From: Ignavibacteriales bacterium
Lineage (GTDB): Bacteria > Bacteroidota > Ignavibacteria > UBA10030 > SZUA-254
DNA length: 60,990 nt
NCBI GenBank assembly: GCA_016218025.1
Contig: JACRFD010000089.1
Span: 1 to 60,990, forward strand
Direction of reading: 5' to 3'
Shown: piece after piece, positions 1 through 7,473 of the stretch
Numbering within the stretch: position 1 is the stretch's first letter
Layout of the letters: the number at the start of each line of letters is the position of its first letter
Notes under the pieces: generated by a model
Databases searched by the model: none
Told to the model about the DNA's origin: nothing
Seen by the model: only the letters and a program-made list of their open reading frames with translations
Position numbers and translations under genes: made by a program

Positions 1-33
1 AAAATCGATCTCTTCCTTTTTGTGAATCAGCAT
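1..33 (-). CDS. 5' end of a gene running off the left edge
   Basis: Only eleven codons are visible (MLIHKKEEIDF) before the window ends, so no family can be named. The start is supported by an AAAGGA ribosome-binding site seven bases before the ATG, and the frame stays open to the edge. It points away from the DUF1059 gene on the same strand. It could also be a chance start. Confidence 0.35.
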   Translation of the reverse strand, partial: MLIHKKEEIDF

Positions 34-148
34 GGCGTATTCCTTTCTTCTCTCTTATAATTGGTTCTTCTCGCTTATTACCAATTATATTATTTTTATT
101 GCTCTTTTCTATTTGCTGATTCTTAAACATAATATCTTCTGACTAAGA

Positions 149-191
149 TTATTCTACTGTGGAAGTCGGAGTTCTTTTTTATTTGTCGGAG
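149..191. repeat. Short interspersed repeat, copy 1
   Basis: The stretch TTATTCTACTGTGGAAGTCG plus GAGTTCTT recurs with four mismatches at 673-700, on the other side of the DUF1059 gene. Inside this copy GTCGGAGT occurs twice (166-173 and 184-191), and TAATTAGGTTA next to it is also found at 665-675. Function unknown. Confidence 0.5.
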
Positions 192-213
192 TAATTAGGT
201 TAGCTATTTTATT

Positions 214-531
214 TCATTTCTTCGCGTGATCATCCTCTGTCTTGATCATGCCCATCAAATCTTTATCTGAAACATCTTTCTTATGCATTTTGTGGACATG
301 TTCCTTTGTCATAGAAATTAACTCTTTTTCGTTTCTACTTTTTAACATGAAACCACACTCCGGTCCGCAAGAGATTGATTTTATCGCTCCCGTTTCTTTA
401 TCCGATCTTTCTATTGCGGTTTTTTCTATTTTCTTCACTTCTTTCTTCACATAATCTTGCGAGAATGTGATTGAAGCAAAGGAAAGTGTAACGACTAATA
501 TTAACATCATTGCCGATATTCGTTTTAACAT
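214..531 (-). CDS. Secreted small DUF1059-like metal-binding protein
   Basis: A 105-residue protein. Residues 1-24 form a signal peptide ending near SITFSQ, so the protein should be exported. The C-terminal half carries the DUF1059 pattern: SCGPECGFMLKS, then a spaced acidic stretch and HVHKMHKKD. This Cys/His-rich arrangement is read in that family as a possible metal site, but no activity is established. DUF1059 proteins are usually cytoplasmic and about 60 residues long, so an exported form with an added basic N-terminal linker is a variant. The gene stands alone, flanked on both sides by copies of an interspersed repeat. Confidence 0.7.
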   Translation of the reverse strand: MLKRISAMMLILVVTLSFASITFSQDYVKKEVKKIEKTAIERSDKETGAIKSISCGPECGFMLKSRNEKELISMTKEHVHKMHKKDVSDKDLMGMIKTEDDHAKK

Positions 532-651
532 ATAAACCTCAAAATAATTTGTTGACTGATTACGTAATTTAGAGAAGCTTATGTAGTTATAAACGAATGA
601 TGCTTTGTTATAGTTCCTTGGTGGGAACAGATTAGACTGTAAGGTTTTATT

Positions 652-698
652 GAACTCCGATTTCTAATTAGGTTATTCTACAGTAAAAGTCGGAGTTC
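652..698. repeat. Short interspersed repeat, copy 2, hairpin form
   Basis: GAACTCCGATTT (652-663) and AAGTCGGAGTTC (687-698) pair as a 12-bp stem with one G-T wobble around a 23-base loop. The right arm and part of the loop match the element at 149-191, so the DUF1059 gene lies between two related copies. This could be a small palindromic mobile repeat. No terminator-like T run follows. Confidence 0.5.
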
Positions 699-757
699 TT
701 CGACAATTTCCACATCAACGACAGTATGATTTTAATAACTTTCTGAGATTAACAATA

Positions 758-1837
758 TTACTCATCACCATTTTTTTCTTCAACATTCTCATCTTCTCCA
801 ACTTTACTGAATGCCTCTTCCCACAATTCCCAAATAAACAACACCTGTGGATCCTCAGCTATTGTATCTACCAACTTGTATATTCCCTGTTTATCTTCTT
901 CCAATTTCGCCGCAACTAATTCAATTATTTTTTCCCCTTTCATTTTTTCTTTCGGGTCCTCATCATAAAGATAATCTTGAATTTCTGCAACCTCAATTGA
1001 AGATCTGATCCCTAATGTTCTTAGTTTTTCATATTTATCACCAACATAGTTAAATAACAGCGCCTGATCCATCAAATCCAATATCATCGTCCATTCAAAA
1101 TTAGTTTTCAATAATAATTTAACCGGATTTGCCATAGCTAAACCCTGAACGGATGTTATGCCTTCTTCCTCTAACCGCTCAATCACTTCTGTTGTCATTC
1201 CCTGCAATTTTTGTAGCGTTGGGGGTTCACCTTCTTTTTCCTTATCTTTTACTTCGAATTTTTTTACTACGGTTTGCCTTAACATATCCCTGATATTTTC
1301 AATAGGAAATGCTCCTAAACCAAATGCAACTAAAATTTCATAACTTTCATCAAACATATTCATGGAAACATAGCCCAAGATTCCCCCGATAAGCAATCTC
1401 AGCCAGAGATAGTAAATACTCGTCGGAGTTAAATCTACCAAAGAAAATCTTTTCAACATTTCATAATGCGACCAAATGTAGGCTCCTGCAAATCCCGCAA
1501 GCACTCCTCCCGGTATTGGTACTAATAATCTTATCCAGCATAATGATTCTGTCTCAAAATTCCCTCGGACTATGATCGCTCCAAGACTAACCAAAATCAC
1601 CACCCCCATGTTGAGAACTACAGGTAATGCATATATCTCCCATTTATGGAACCTTCTGAAAATCATACTCGGTAATGATGGCCCATATGCATCCAAAAAT
1701 TTTGTCATCGATTTACCCGCCAGTAAGCCCTCTACTTCATCACGCCGTTGTGTCAGAATCCTTGAATAAAAAAAACATATTAGCGGATATGTTAAACTTG
1801 GCAATATTGCCAATATCCATAATGTAGTTTGATTCAT
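758..1837 (-). CDS. Membrane protein with helix-hairpin-helix-like soluble tail
   Basis: I do not recognise the family. The N-terminal part (residues 1-190) holds several hydrophobic helices; the rest is soluble, acidic and helical. Around residues 205-290, LQGMTTEVIERLEEEGI, TSVQGLAMANP and KLRTLGIRSSIEVAE resemble two helix-hairpin-helix-like repeats of the kind that count rungs (compare 'L...GI.S...LA'), an inference from pattern only. I place the start at the second ATG, 1837, which has GAAAGGA seven bases upstream. An ATG at 1852 is in frame but has no such site. It is monocistronic, with no partner gene on its strand within 200 bases. Confidence 0.6.
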   Translation of the reverse strand: MNQTTLWILAILPSLTYPLICFFYSRILTQRRDEVEGLLAGKSMTKFLDAYGPSLPSMIFRRFHKWEIYALPVVLNMGVVILVSLGAIIVRGNFETESLCWIRLLVPIPGGVLAGFAGAYIWSHYEMLKRFSLVDLTPTSIYYLWLRLLIGGILGYVSMNMFDESYEILVAFGLGAFPIENIRDMLRQTVVKKFEVKDKEKEGEPPTLQKLQGMTTEVIERLEEEGITSVQGLAMANPVKLLLKTNFEWTMILDLMDQALLFNYVGDKYEKLRTLGIRSSIEVAEIQDYLYDEDPKEKMKGEKIIELVAAKLEEDKQGIYKLVDTIAEDPQVLFIWELWEEAFSKVGEDENVEEKNGDE

Positions 1838-1862
1838 AATCCATCCTTTCATGAATTATTGA

Positions 1863-2018
1863 TTAAATTTTTATGAAATCTTTTCCTGCGTAACTCCGTG
1901 TTCGTTTGCACACTTCATATCCCTCCCTGTCACCACTGTAATTTGTATTCCCTTCAACCGTCTGGAATGTTTCTCCATCAAATTTCGTTACAATCGGTGC
2001 AGTCCAATAGCTTGTTCC
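1863..2018 (-). pseudogene. C-terminal remnant of a CHAP-type peptidoglycan amidase
   Basis: This minus-strand stretch encodes about 50 residues ending at a stop, including FDGETFQTVEGNTN, then GDREGYEV and R.R. The string TVEGNTN..G.REG followed by R-x-R is typical of the C-terminal end of CHAP/amidase domains in phage and cell-wall hydrolases. An in-frame TGA lies directly upstream (about 2019-2021), the expected HTGIV motif is degraded to WTAPIV, and no complete upstream domain exists. I read it as a broken gene. It lies between the membrane protein and the lipoprotein operon. Confidence 0.5.
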
Positions 2019-2079
2019 TCACAAATGTGCGGTGCGGTCCATATTTTCATCCTTCACCCTTCATCCTTCCAAACATCCC

Positions 2080-2511
2080 TCACCTATTCAACCACTTCTC
2101 CGCAAACACACTAAGCTCCGGTATCGTATCATTAACACCATATGCCTTCACCGAATCTAATTTCGGAGTATCCGAATTATCACAAATTATCTTATTCTCC
2201 TTCTTATAATACAATGCCACTACAAACAAATCCTTCTTCGCTTTAAAATAATGATAGTCAGCATCCTTGATTATTGCAGAAAATCCCTTCGCTGCGGGTG
2301 ACTCATGTTTTGTTATAAACGTAAGGTAGTAATCGTATGTCAAACCCGATAAATCTTCGTTAAAATAATCCAACCAAAGATCGCCGGCTAATTTGTTATT
2401 TTCCGATCCCATATCATTTAAAAAATCCTGATTCAGCCTGCTGTCTAAGTTGTTCGTACATACGCATCCCGCCAATAACAGCACTATGATAAAACTACAC
2501 ATCGTTTTCAT
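2080..2511 (-). CDS. Small lipoprotein, last gene of phospholipase operon
   Basis: A 143-residue protein with a short lipoprotein signal: MKTMC, a hydrophobic stretch, then the lipobox LLAGC, so it should be lipidated and held in an envelope membrane. The mature part is hydrophilic and matches no family I know. The ATG at 2511 is preferred to the upstream ATG at 2523 because it has GGAG six bases upstream and overlaps the stop of the phospholipase gene as ATGA, a sign of translational coupling. It is therefore probably made together with the phospholipase-like protein. Confidence 0.65.
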   Translation of the reverse strand: MKTMCSFIIVLLLAGCVCTNNLDSRLNQDFLNDMGSENNKLAGDLWLDYFNEDLSGLTYDYYLTFITKHESPAAKGFSAIIKDADYHYFKAKKDLFVVALYYKKENKIICDNSDTPKLDSVKAYGVNDTIPELSVFAEKWLNR

Positions 2512-3494
2512 GCAAGACTCCATAATGTAGGTGTAACATCCAAATTATTTGCCGCAAGATCCCTGCCCGTATCCAGATCAATCGGTGGAATCTTTATATC
2601 TTCTAACTCACCTTTATTGTTGTATATATAATCGTAACATTTATTTGCAATAGGTATAAATACCTCGTAGAACTTCGGCACGCAATTGTCAAAAAAATGT
2701 ATCCTGTCCCTTTTCAGAAAGTTTTCATCTCTGTCCTTAGGTTTCTCCAAGACTAATATCTGCTCATATTTATCTCGCAAATCCTCATAATCCTTAAATA
2801 GAAAGTTATCTATAAACTCAATTATTCTGTATATCTTTGGATGCTTTCCTTCCGCAACTCCAAACATCCTGTGCAACCCCTTCACCCACCCTTCAATATC
2901 CGATGGTTTGCATTGATATTTATATACCTCGTAAATTAATTCGTTGAAGATTTTCAACACTCTGTTTACCTCCGCATAAATATTTCTATCGAAATTCTTT
3001 AACTCATCATGTATGTTCGAATAATTCAGATTTATCCCTTCACCTGTTCCAATCGTTAAATGATAAAATAACAATACATCCAACTGCATCTCCAATACCC
3101 TGTGGGCAGTCTGATTATCCTTATAATTCCCTACCTTATCCCTCACAAAAGGATGTATGATACCATCGGCAACTATATGCGAAGCAAATCCTAAAAAGAA
3201 ACAAAATATAAACCGCCTCTCCCTCTCGGTCATCGTATTCCATTCTTCTTTGATCCTCTTGAACGCCTTTAATATCAACTCATTTGTCTTTTCGTAATGA
3301 AACTTATCCGCAAGCTCGCTCTGAGTTGTCAGAAAGAAATCATTGTCGGCAATGCTCGCATACGGTAAGTCAGGTCCCACCGCCCCCACTTGCAAAAAAT
3401 CCCTCCCCGATTGCAATATCTTTTGGAATTTCTCATCCTTAATATAACCTTGAATATTTTTCATCAATAATATATGTGTTATCCCGCTTGCCAT
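2508..3494 (-). CDS. Zinc-dependent phospholipase C-like protein
   Basis: A 328-residue protein of the Zn-dependent phospholipase C superfamily (PF00882 type). The N-terminal MASGITHILL supplies the first His, GAVGPDLPY is the next conserved block, and FFLGFASHIVADGIIHPFV gives the H...D...H zinc-binding core. Later, HRVLEMQLDV fits the remaining ligand helix. No signal peptide is visible, so it is probably cytoplasmic, unlike secreted bacterial phospholipases. Proteins of this bacterial branch are annotated by fold only and the substrate is unknown. It follows the amidohydrolase by 47 bases and is coupled to the downstream lipoprotein. Confidence 0.8.
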   Translation of the reverse strand: MASGITHILLMKNIQGYIKDEKFQKILQSGRDFLQVGAVGPDLPYASIADNDFFLTTQSELADKFHYEKTNELILKAFKRIKEEWNTMTERERRFIFCFFLGFASHIVADGIIHPFVRDKVGNYKDNQTAHRVLEMQLDVLLFYHLTIGTGEGINLNYSNIHDELKNFDRNIYAEVNRVLKIFNELIYEVYKYQCKPSDIEGWVKGLHRMFGVAEGKHPKIYRIIEFIDNFLFKDYEDLRDKYEQILVLEKPKDRDENFLKRDRIHFFDNCVPKFYEVFIPIANKCYDYIYNNKGELEDIKIPPIDLDTGRDLAANNLDVTPTLWSLA

Positions 3495-3541
3495 ATTTTT
3501 CTCCTTTCTTTTTATCTCAATATTATGTTAGCTACTATCTT

Positions 3542-4621
3542 TTAAATCATTCTCAGCACTTTATCAGCGTTCTCAAGTATCGAGTCCGAAAACCCGTGTG
3601 CCCGTTTTATCTTTACATCCCTGTCAAGTGTATTTTTTGTTCTGCATATATCTATGTATTCTTTGGGTGTTATATCATGAGTGATCAACGGAAGATGTGT
3701 CCACCCGTCAACAGGTATCGGAAAATCTGTGCCGTGTACTAACCATTCGGCAGGAAACGTTTTTAAAATCTTAGGTATCAATGGTAACCTTGTGCTAAGC
3801 GATAAAGCTGAGGTGTCAGCCCAAAGCTTTATCTCTCCTCCCGCATTTACATCCTTCATAAAACTGTAAAACTCTTTTATCTCATCTTTGTCAATTGTCG
3901 GAAAAACGGGCGAAGCACAATGTGCCGCAATCACCGTTACACCTTCTTTCAACGCGTTTTCAAGGTATCTGAAGTTGTCTAACTTCTTGTTGCGGAGCCC
4001 TTCTGGGAACGAATATTCTGGACCCACATGGCAAAGTAATGGCATCTTTTTTTCCGCCAGAGCTTTGTAGAATCCTTTATGCCTTTCATCTTTTAGTTCT
4101 ATATGCTGTGTCGAAGGTATCAATTTTATAAGTACTGCCTCTGGTTGAGCAAGAACAAAATTCAATTCTGCTTCCCAATCATTCTTCCTGTTCGGACTTA
4201 TGGACGCCCCAAAGAAAAATCGTTTCGCCTTTTTCCTTGGATCTGTTTCATTCTGCAATCGCCTGTTTAATTCCTTTACTTTCGCCGATAAGAATTTATT
4301 CGATACCCACAAATCTGTCTTCTTCCTATCCAATTCACCTGTTGCCGGCGAATAGACTGCATCAAGCCCAAGAAGTACAATACCGTCAATTTCCTTCGAC
4401 GAAACAAACATCTTGTACAATATTTCAAAATATTCATATGTCGAAATTGTTCCATCTTTGTTCAAGTCCCCCTCCATTCTTACCAATTCATCTTCTACCA
4501 TGTTGGCAAGCATCCTGGTAAAAAGCAACTGATTGTCATCGGCATACAGGAAAACATCCTCATCTACCTTGGAAATATCTTTCCCGTTTCCTATTACGTG
4601 GCAATGCACATCTATCTTCAT
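3542..4621 (-). CDS. Amidohydrolase with an inserted EF-hand loop
   Basis: A 359-residue TIM-barrel metal hydrolase of the amidohydrolase-2 type (PF04909). Metal motifs are visible in order: DVHCH (His6 and His8), LLCHVGPEY, IAAHCASP and the terminal HGTDFPIP Asp. Family members include decarboxylases and lactonases, and the substrate cannot be told from sequence. Residues 52-63 (DLNKDGTISTYE) form a perfect 12-residue EF-hand calcium loop, with D1, N3, D5, G6, I8 and E12 all present, placed between the first strand and the barrel. That is unusual for the family. It lies 16 bases after the metallophosphoesterase gene, so co-transcription is likely. Confidence 0.8.
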   Translation of the reverse strand: MKIDVHCHVIGNGKDISKVDEDVFLYADDNQLLFTRMLANMVEDELVRMEGDLNKDGTISTYEYFEILYKMFVSSKEIDGIVLLGLDAVYSPATGELDRKKTDLWVSNKFLSAKVKELNRRLQNETDPRKKAKRFFFGASISPNRKNDWEAELNFVLAQPEAVLIKLIPSTQHIELKDERHKGFYKALAEKKMPLLCHVGPEYSFPEGLRNKKLDNFRYLENALKEGVTVIAAHCASPVFPTIDKDEIKEFYSFMKDVNAGGEIKLWADTSALSLSTRLPLIPKILKTFPAEWLVHGTDFPIPVDGWTHLPLITHDITPKEYIDICRTKNTLDRDVKIKRAHGFSDSILENADKVLRMI

Positions 4622-4637
4622 TTCAATTTCTCCTCTG

Positions 4638-5660
4638 TTAAGATTTTATTCTTTCTAATACATCGCTTAGACACGCTTCCTCATATACCATCTTTGGACT
4701 ATTATCTCTTGGCCATTTCACCAATCTTATCCTCCCTCCCTCAATTTCTATTGCTGTTATACCGTTATCGTAACAACAGCATCCGTCATTGAAGTAGCAA
4801 GGCGATGATTCACCATGCATCTCAAATTTTATTTCTGACACATCACCGAATTCCTTAGCTCTGCTTTCTTCAAGCTTATTCATCATTTCTTTTATTTCAT
4901 TGGATTTTCCTTCATACTCTTTACTTCCCTGGATCAATTGGGCTCTGCCTATTTTTGACCTTTCAACATCACTTCGCAAGCGGTCTAGCTTTGATATGGA
5001 ACCGAACATCGCCCTATGAGTATGTCCCGCAATAAACAATAATTTTTTCTCCTTTGCCCAATTATAATATTCTTGTTCTCGTTTATTCCGCTGTTCTATA
5101 TTTTTTGCGGCACCGGTGCTTTTAAATCCAAACATATTCTGTAACGGTCTCCACATATTCCTCACAAAAAACCTGCCGATCCGCCAGCATTTATCGGAAA
5201 AGAATTCCCCCTGATGTCCGTGCGTCAAAAATATACTCCCTTCCGTCGCATCTAGCATAAGTGACTCGTATATTTTTATTCCGTTTAGCACCGTAGGCAG
5301 ATATTTTTTTATAAATGATATATTCCTCCAAAATATGTCGTGGTTGCCATGAAGTCTCATCAATCTTCCTGCCACCTTAAATTTCGCTTCAATGCTGTAT
5401 ACATCCTTATACTTATCATAAATCGCCGGAAAGTCGCACTCCCATAATTCTTCGCTATCACCAATACTGATAAACTTGTACCCTTTATCGAAATAATCAT
5501 TGAGCGCGGTTTTGTATGCTCCAACATTCAATCTAAAATCATCGCTTCCCTTATCGCCGTCCCCAATATGTTGATCGCTCATTACAACATATTTATCCTC
5601 CATAATATTAAACGGTATCTTGTCTGCTCTTTCAAACGCTTCGTTAAGTTTATTCCCCAT
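4638..5660 (-). CDS. Calcineurin-like metallophosphoesterase
   Basis: A 340-residue member of the calcineurin-like phosphoesterase superfamily. All metal motifs are present in order: SDQHIGD (Asp29, His31), GDSEELW (Asp68), GNHD (residues 105-108), LTHGHQGE and AGHTHRAMF. Such enzymes hydrolyse phosphomonoesters or diesters with two metal ions; the substrate here is unknown. A Cys-rich patch (CYFNDGCCCYDNG) near residue 300 is odd and could bind metal. No signal peptide is seen. It is the first gene of the minus-strand operon running on to the amidohydrolase, phospholipase and lipoprotein. AAAGGA lies eight bases before the ATG. Confidence 0.85.
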   Translation of the reverse strand: MGNKLNEAFERADKIPFNIMEDKYVVMSDQHIGDGDKGSDDFRLNVGAYKTALNDYFDKGYKFISIGDSEELWECDFPAIYDKYKDVYSIEAKFKVAGRLMRLHGNHDIFWRNISFIKKYLPTVLNGIKIYESLMLDATEGSIFLTHGHQGEFFSDKCWRIGRFFVRNMWRPLQNMFGFKSTGAAKNIEQRNKREQEYYNWAKEKKLLFIAGHTHRAMFGSISKLDRLRSDVERSKIGRAQLIQGSKEYEGKSNEIKEMMNKLEESRAKEFGDVSEIKFEMHGESSPCYFNDGCCCYDNGITAIEIEGGRIRLVKWPRDNSPKMVYEEACLSDVLERIKS

Positions 5661-5879
5661 TCTTTTATCCTTTCTTTTTTGTTAAAGTAAGTATACAAGC
5701 ATGTCCTACCAAATGCAGTCTCGAGCGACCAATTCTCGCTGAAGAAAACTTTGAGCGTCGTACTTTTTGCGTGTTCCGCAGCCATTCGCTCAACTCTGTG
5801 CGCTCCTTGTACAACGGTGCGCTCCCCGCTCCCACATGATGCGCCCCGTGCTGACCGAGTCTCATGCCCCCAGTACAAA

Positions 5880-5901
5880 CCCGGCGCAGCGCTGCGCCGG
5901 G
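5880..5901. repeat. Perfect 22-bp GC palindrome after the 98-aa gene
   Basis: CCCGGCGCA, a GCGC centre and TGCGCCGGG form a perfect palindrome three bases beyond the stop of the 98-residue gene. On the minus strand it is followed by TTTG only, so it is at best a weak terminator. It is far richer in GC than the surrounding DNA, as is the adjoining stretch down to about 5750, where I see no convincing gene. Confidence 0.6.
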
Positions 5902-5904
5902 GAA

Positions 5905-6201
5905 TCAGGCGTCGGCGAGTTGCGACCTCACCGCTTTGACGCTGTAGTCCGGGCCGACGGTTACTTCTACCAGGTCGGCGGTGTACGTGTGCGCACGAAG
6001 CAACATCACAACCAACTTCTTGGGATTCCCGCCGGCATCACGCTCCACTGTCACCTGCGCTTTGATGTACGGTTCACCACTCTTCCGCTTCGCTATCGCA
6101 CTCGTCAGCACCACCTCCTGGATCTTCCTCTTCTCGGTTGCGGAGTAGGCTTTGCCGCTCTCGGGGGGAAGCACGACGACTTTGATGCTTTCATTCTTCA
6201 T
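5905..6201 (-). CDS. Stand-alone copy of the caspase-like protein's N-terminal domain
   Basis: A 98-residue protein with no signal peptide or membrane segment. Over almost its full length it is a clear paralogue of residues 12-93 of the neighbouring 301-residue protein: both share YSA, a KAQV-x-V block, G-x-P-x-x-L, the string LLRAHTYTAD, then VT-x-G-x-x-Y-x-x-K-x-V. I do not recognise the domain; the strand-rich pattern could be a PepSY-like or other alpha/beta unit, but that is a guess. It is transcribed after the larger gene, 75 bases away. It could be a regulator, inhibitor or substrate of that protein. Base composition is visibly GC-rich compared with genes outside the island. Confidence 0.65.
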   Translation of the reverse strand: MKNESIKVVVLPPESGKAYSATEKRKIQEVVLTSAIAKRKSGEPYIKAQVTVERDAGGNPKKLVVMLLRAHTYTADLVEVTVGPDYSVKAVRSQLADA

Positions 6202-6217
6202 CTTTTTTCCTCAACTT

Positions 6218-6261
6218 CCTGCGCGAGCCGCGCAGGCGGCACAACCGCATTCCGCCTGTGC
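6218..6261. repeat. Two GC-rich hairpins between paralogous genes
   Basis: CCTGCGCG-AGC-CGCGCAGG (6218-6236) is a perfect 8-bp stem with a 3-base loop. GCAGGCGG (6233-6240) and CCGCCTGT (6252-6259) form a second, overlapping stem with one mismatch. The two folds are mutually exclusive. They occupy the gap between the caspase-like gene and the 98-residue gene, so they could tune the expression ratio or mark a past insertion. Confidence 0.5.
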
Positions 6262-6276
6262 GTCGCAATTTTATCT

Positions 6277-7182
6277 TCATGGAATCGGCTTGAACTTTCC
6301 CGTGTCTCCCGAAATGCCGTGAGAGTTCGGGTTCGGGTACTTTGCCCCTTCGCAGGCAACCAGTGCTCGTCCCATCCGCTCGGAGAAGCGGGGAATAAGA
6401 ATCTTGGCCCAAAAGCATTTGCAGACATCCTCAGAGGGGCCGATCAGCAGGTTCACCTTACCTGCAACGTACGTTCGGCGACCCGCCTTCACAACTGCTG
6501 TCAACAGTGGAGGGTTGAAGGTCTGACACGAATTAAAGTAGACGACTTCCGGCAAGAGGGACTTGGGCTTCAAACCTGTGAACCAGCTCGAGGAGAGGAA
6601 GCCGTCTGCCACCGCGATGCCGGACGTGTTGCCGTGACCTACGTTCACGAAACCCAAAAGGTGTCCACTTAGATATTTCTTGTAGTTCGCGAGGTTGGCT
6701 TGCGGTCCCAGGAGCTTGACACACTTGTAGCCGAGCGAGACTCCAAGTTTGTAAAGAGTCTCGACGCACTGCTTAGCTGTAAGTATCTCGGGGACTGGCG
6801 TCCCGAATACAAATTGGACTGGCACCTTTGGTTGAATGATGGGTGGCAGCTTTATCGCCGCGGGAACATTTATCTCACGGGCTGTCGGAACGTGGTCAAA
6901 CTTCACATTTTTAATCGCATACTTAGCACCCAAAGTTACCTTCGCGACATCTGCGGTGTAAGTATGGGCACGCAACAGGAAAGCGATAAGCGACTCAGGC
7001 GCCCCGTCGGGTCTGTGCTTCACCACGACCTGCGCCTTGTGGTACGGTTTCATGCTTTTAAGCAACAGCTTATCTCGCACTACCTTTCGGATCAAGGATT
7101 GATCGGAAGCGGAGTAAACCGACTCTTCCGGCCCCCGAAATATATTAATCCGTACGTTTTGGTTTACGTTTTTCTCTGGCAT
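6277..7182 (-). CDS. Caspase-like (clan CD) His/Cys protease-like protein
   Basis: A 301-residue protein. Residues 12-93 form the domain shared with the 98-residue neighbour. After a Pro-rich linker (about 105-125), residues 125-270 look like a clan CD peptidase fold: a hydrophobic strand then VGHGN with His183, and another strand then FNSCQ with Cys219, a 36-residue spacing that fits the His-Cys dyad of caspase, gingipain and CHAT proteins. GRRTYVAGKVNLL follows, as in these families. Homologues of this kind act as effectors in bacterial conflict systems. That role here is inference from the fold and the adjacent SIR2-HerA operon. No signal peptide is visible. The gene is GC-rich, suggesting transfer. 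Confidence 0.6.
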   Translation of the reverse strand: MPEKNVNQNVRINIFRGPEESVYSASDQSLIRKVVRDKLLLKSMKPYHKAQVVVKHRPDGAPESLIAFLLRAHTYTADVAKVTLGAKYAIKNVKFDHVPTAREINVPAAIKLPPIIQPKVPVQFVFGTPVPEILTAKQCVETLYKLGVSLGYKCVKLLGPQANLANYKKYLSGHLLGFVNVGHGNTSGIAVADGFLSSSWFTGLKPKSLLPEVVYFNSCQTFNPPLLTAVVKAGRRTYVAGKVNLLIGPSEDVCKCFWAKILIPRFSERMGRALVACEGAKYPNPNSHGISGDTGKFKPIP

Positions 7183-7308
7183 ATGATACTCCTTCTACTA
7201 ATGGAGAACTCTTGACCAAATTGGACTCAGGTTCTCCTGATTTATGGTTCCCACATAAGACGTCTACACCATTGTCTTTCGGTATAATGCGCCTTTGCGG
7301 CTTGGTTG

Positions 7309-7473
7309 TCAAGTTCTTTGAGTTCCACAGGTCTTTCTTGCATGGAGCGTTCGCATAACGAGTAGCAACATTTTGGGCTCCACCTGTTGTTGTTTGTGAT
7401 TTATGTATGCGGCTATTCCTCCACCTATTAACGCTCCCGCCAATGTCCCAATCAATCCGATCAAAGCATCCAT
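7309..7473 (-). CDS. Tiny glycine-zipper membrane protein (54 aa)
   Basis: Translation begins MDALIGLIGTLAGALIGGG, a single hydrophobic helix with repeated small residues (G-x-x-x-G/A), followed by a polar tail (HKQQQVEPK) and a second short hydrophobic patch. The start is strongly supported: AAAGGAG lies eight bases before the ATG. The product should be a small inner-membrane protein. Glycine-zipper mini-proteins occur as holins, toxins and pore-formers, but nothing here proves such a role. It lies between the caspase-like pair and the SIR2-HerA operon on the same strand, with 126 bases to the caspase-like gene. Confidence 0.55.
   Translation of the reverse strand: MDALIGLIGTLAGALIGGGIAAYINHKQQQVEPKMLLLVMRTLHARKTCGTQRT

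Noticed and set aside
5582..5878. Open minus-strand frames of 98 and 66 codons upstream of the phosphoesterase
   Set aside because: They lie in GC-rich DNA where stops are rare, one overlaps the real gene start, there is no ribosome-binding site, and the peptides look random in composition.
5880..6261. Integron attC sites as an explanation of the GC hairpins
   Set aside because: No GTTRRRY/RYYYAAC core pairs are seen at the ends, and no integrase is nearby.
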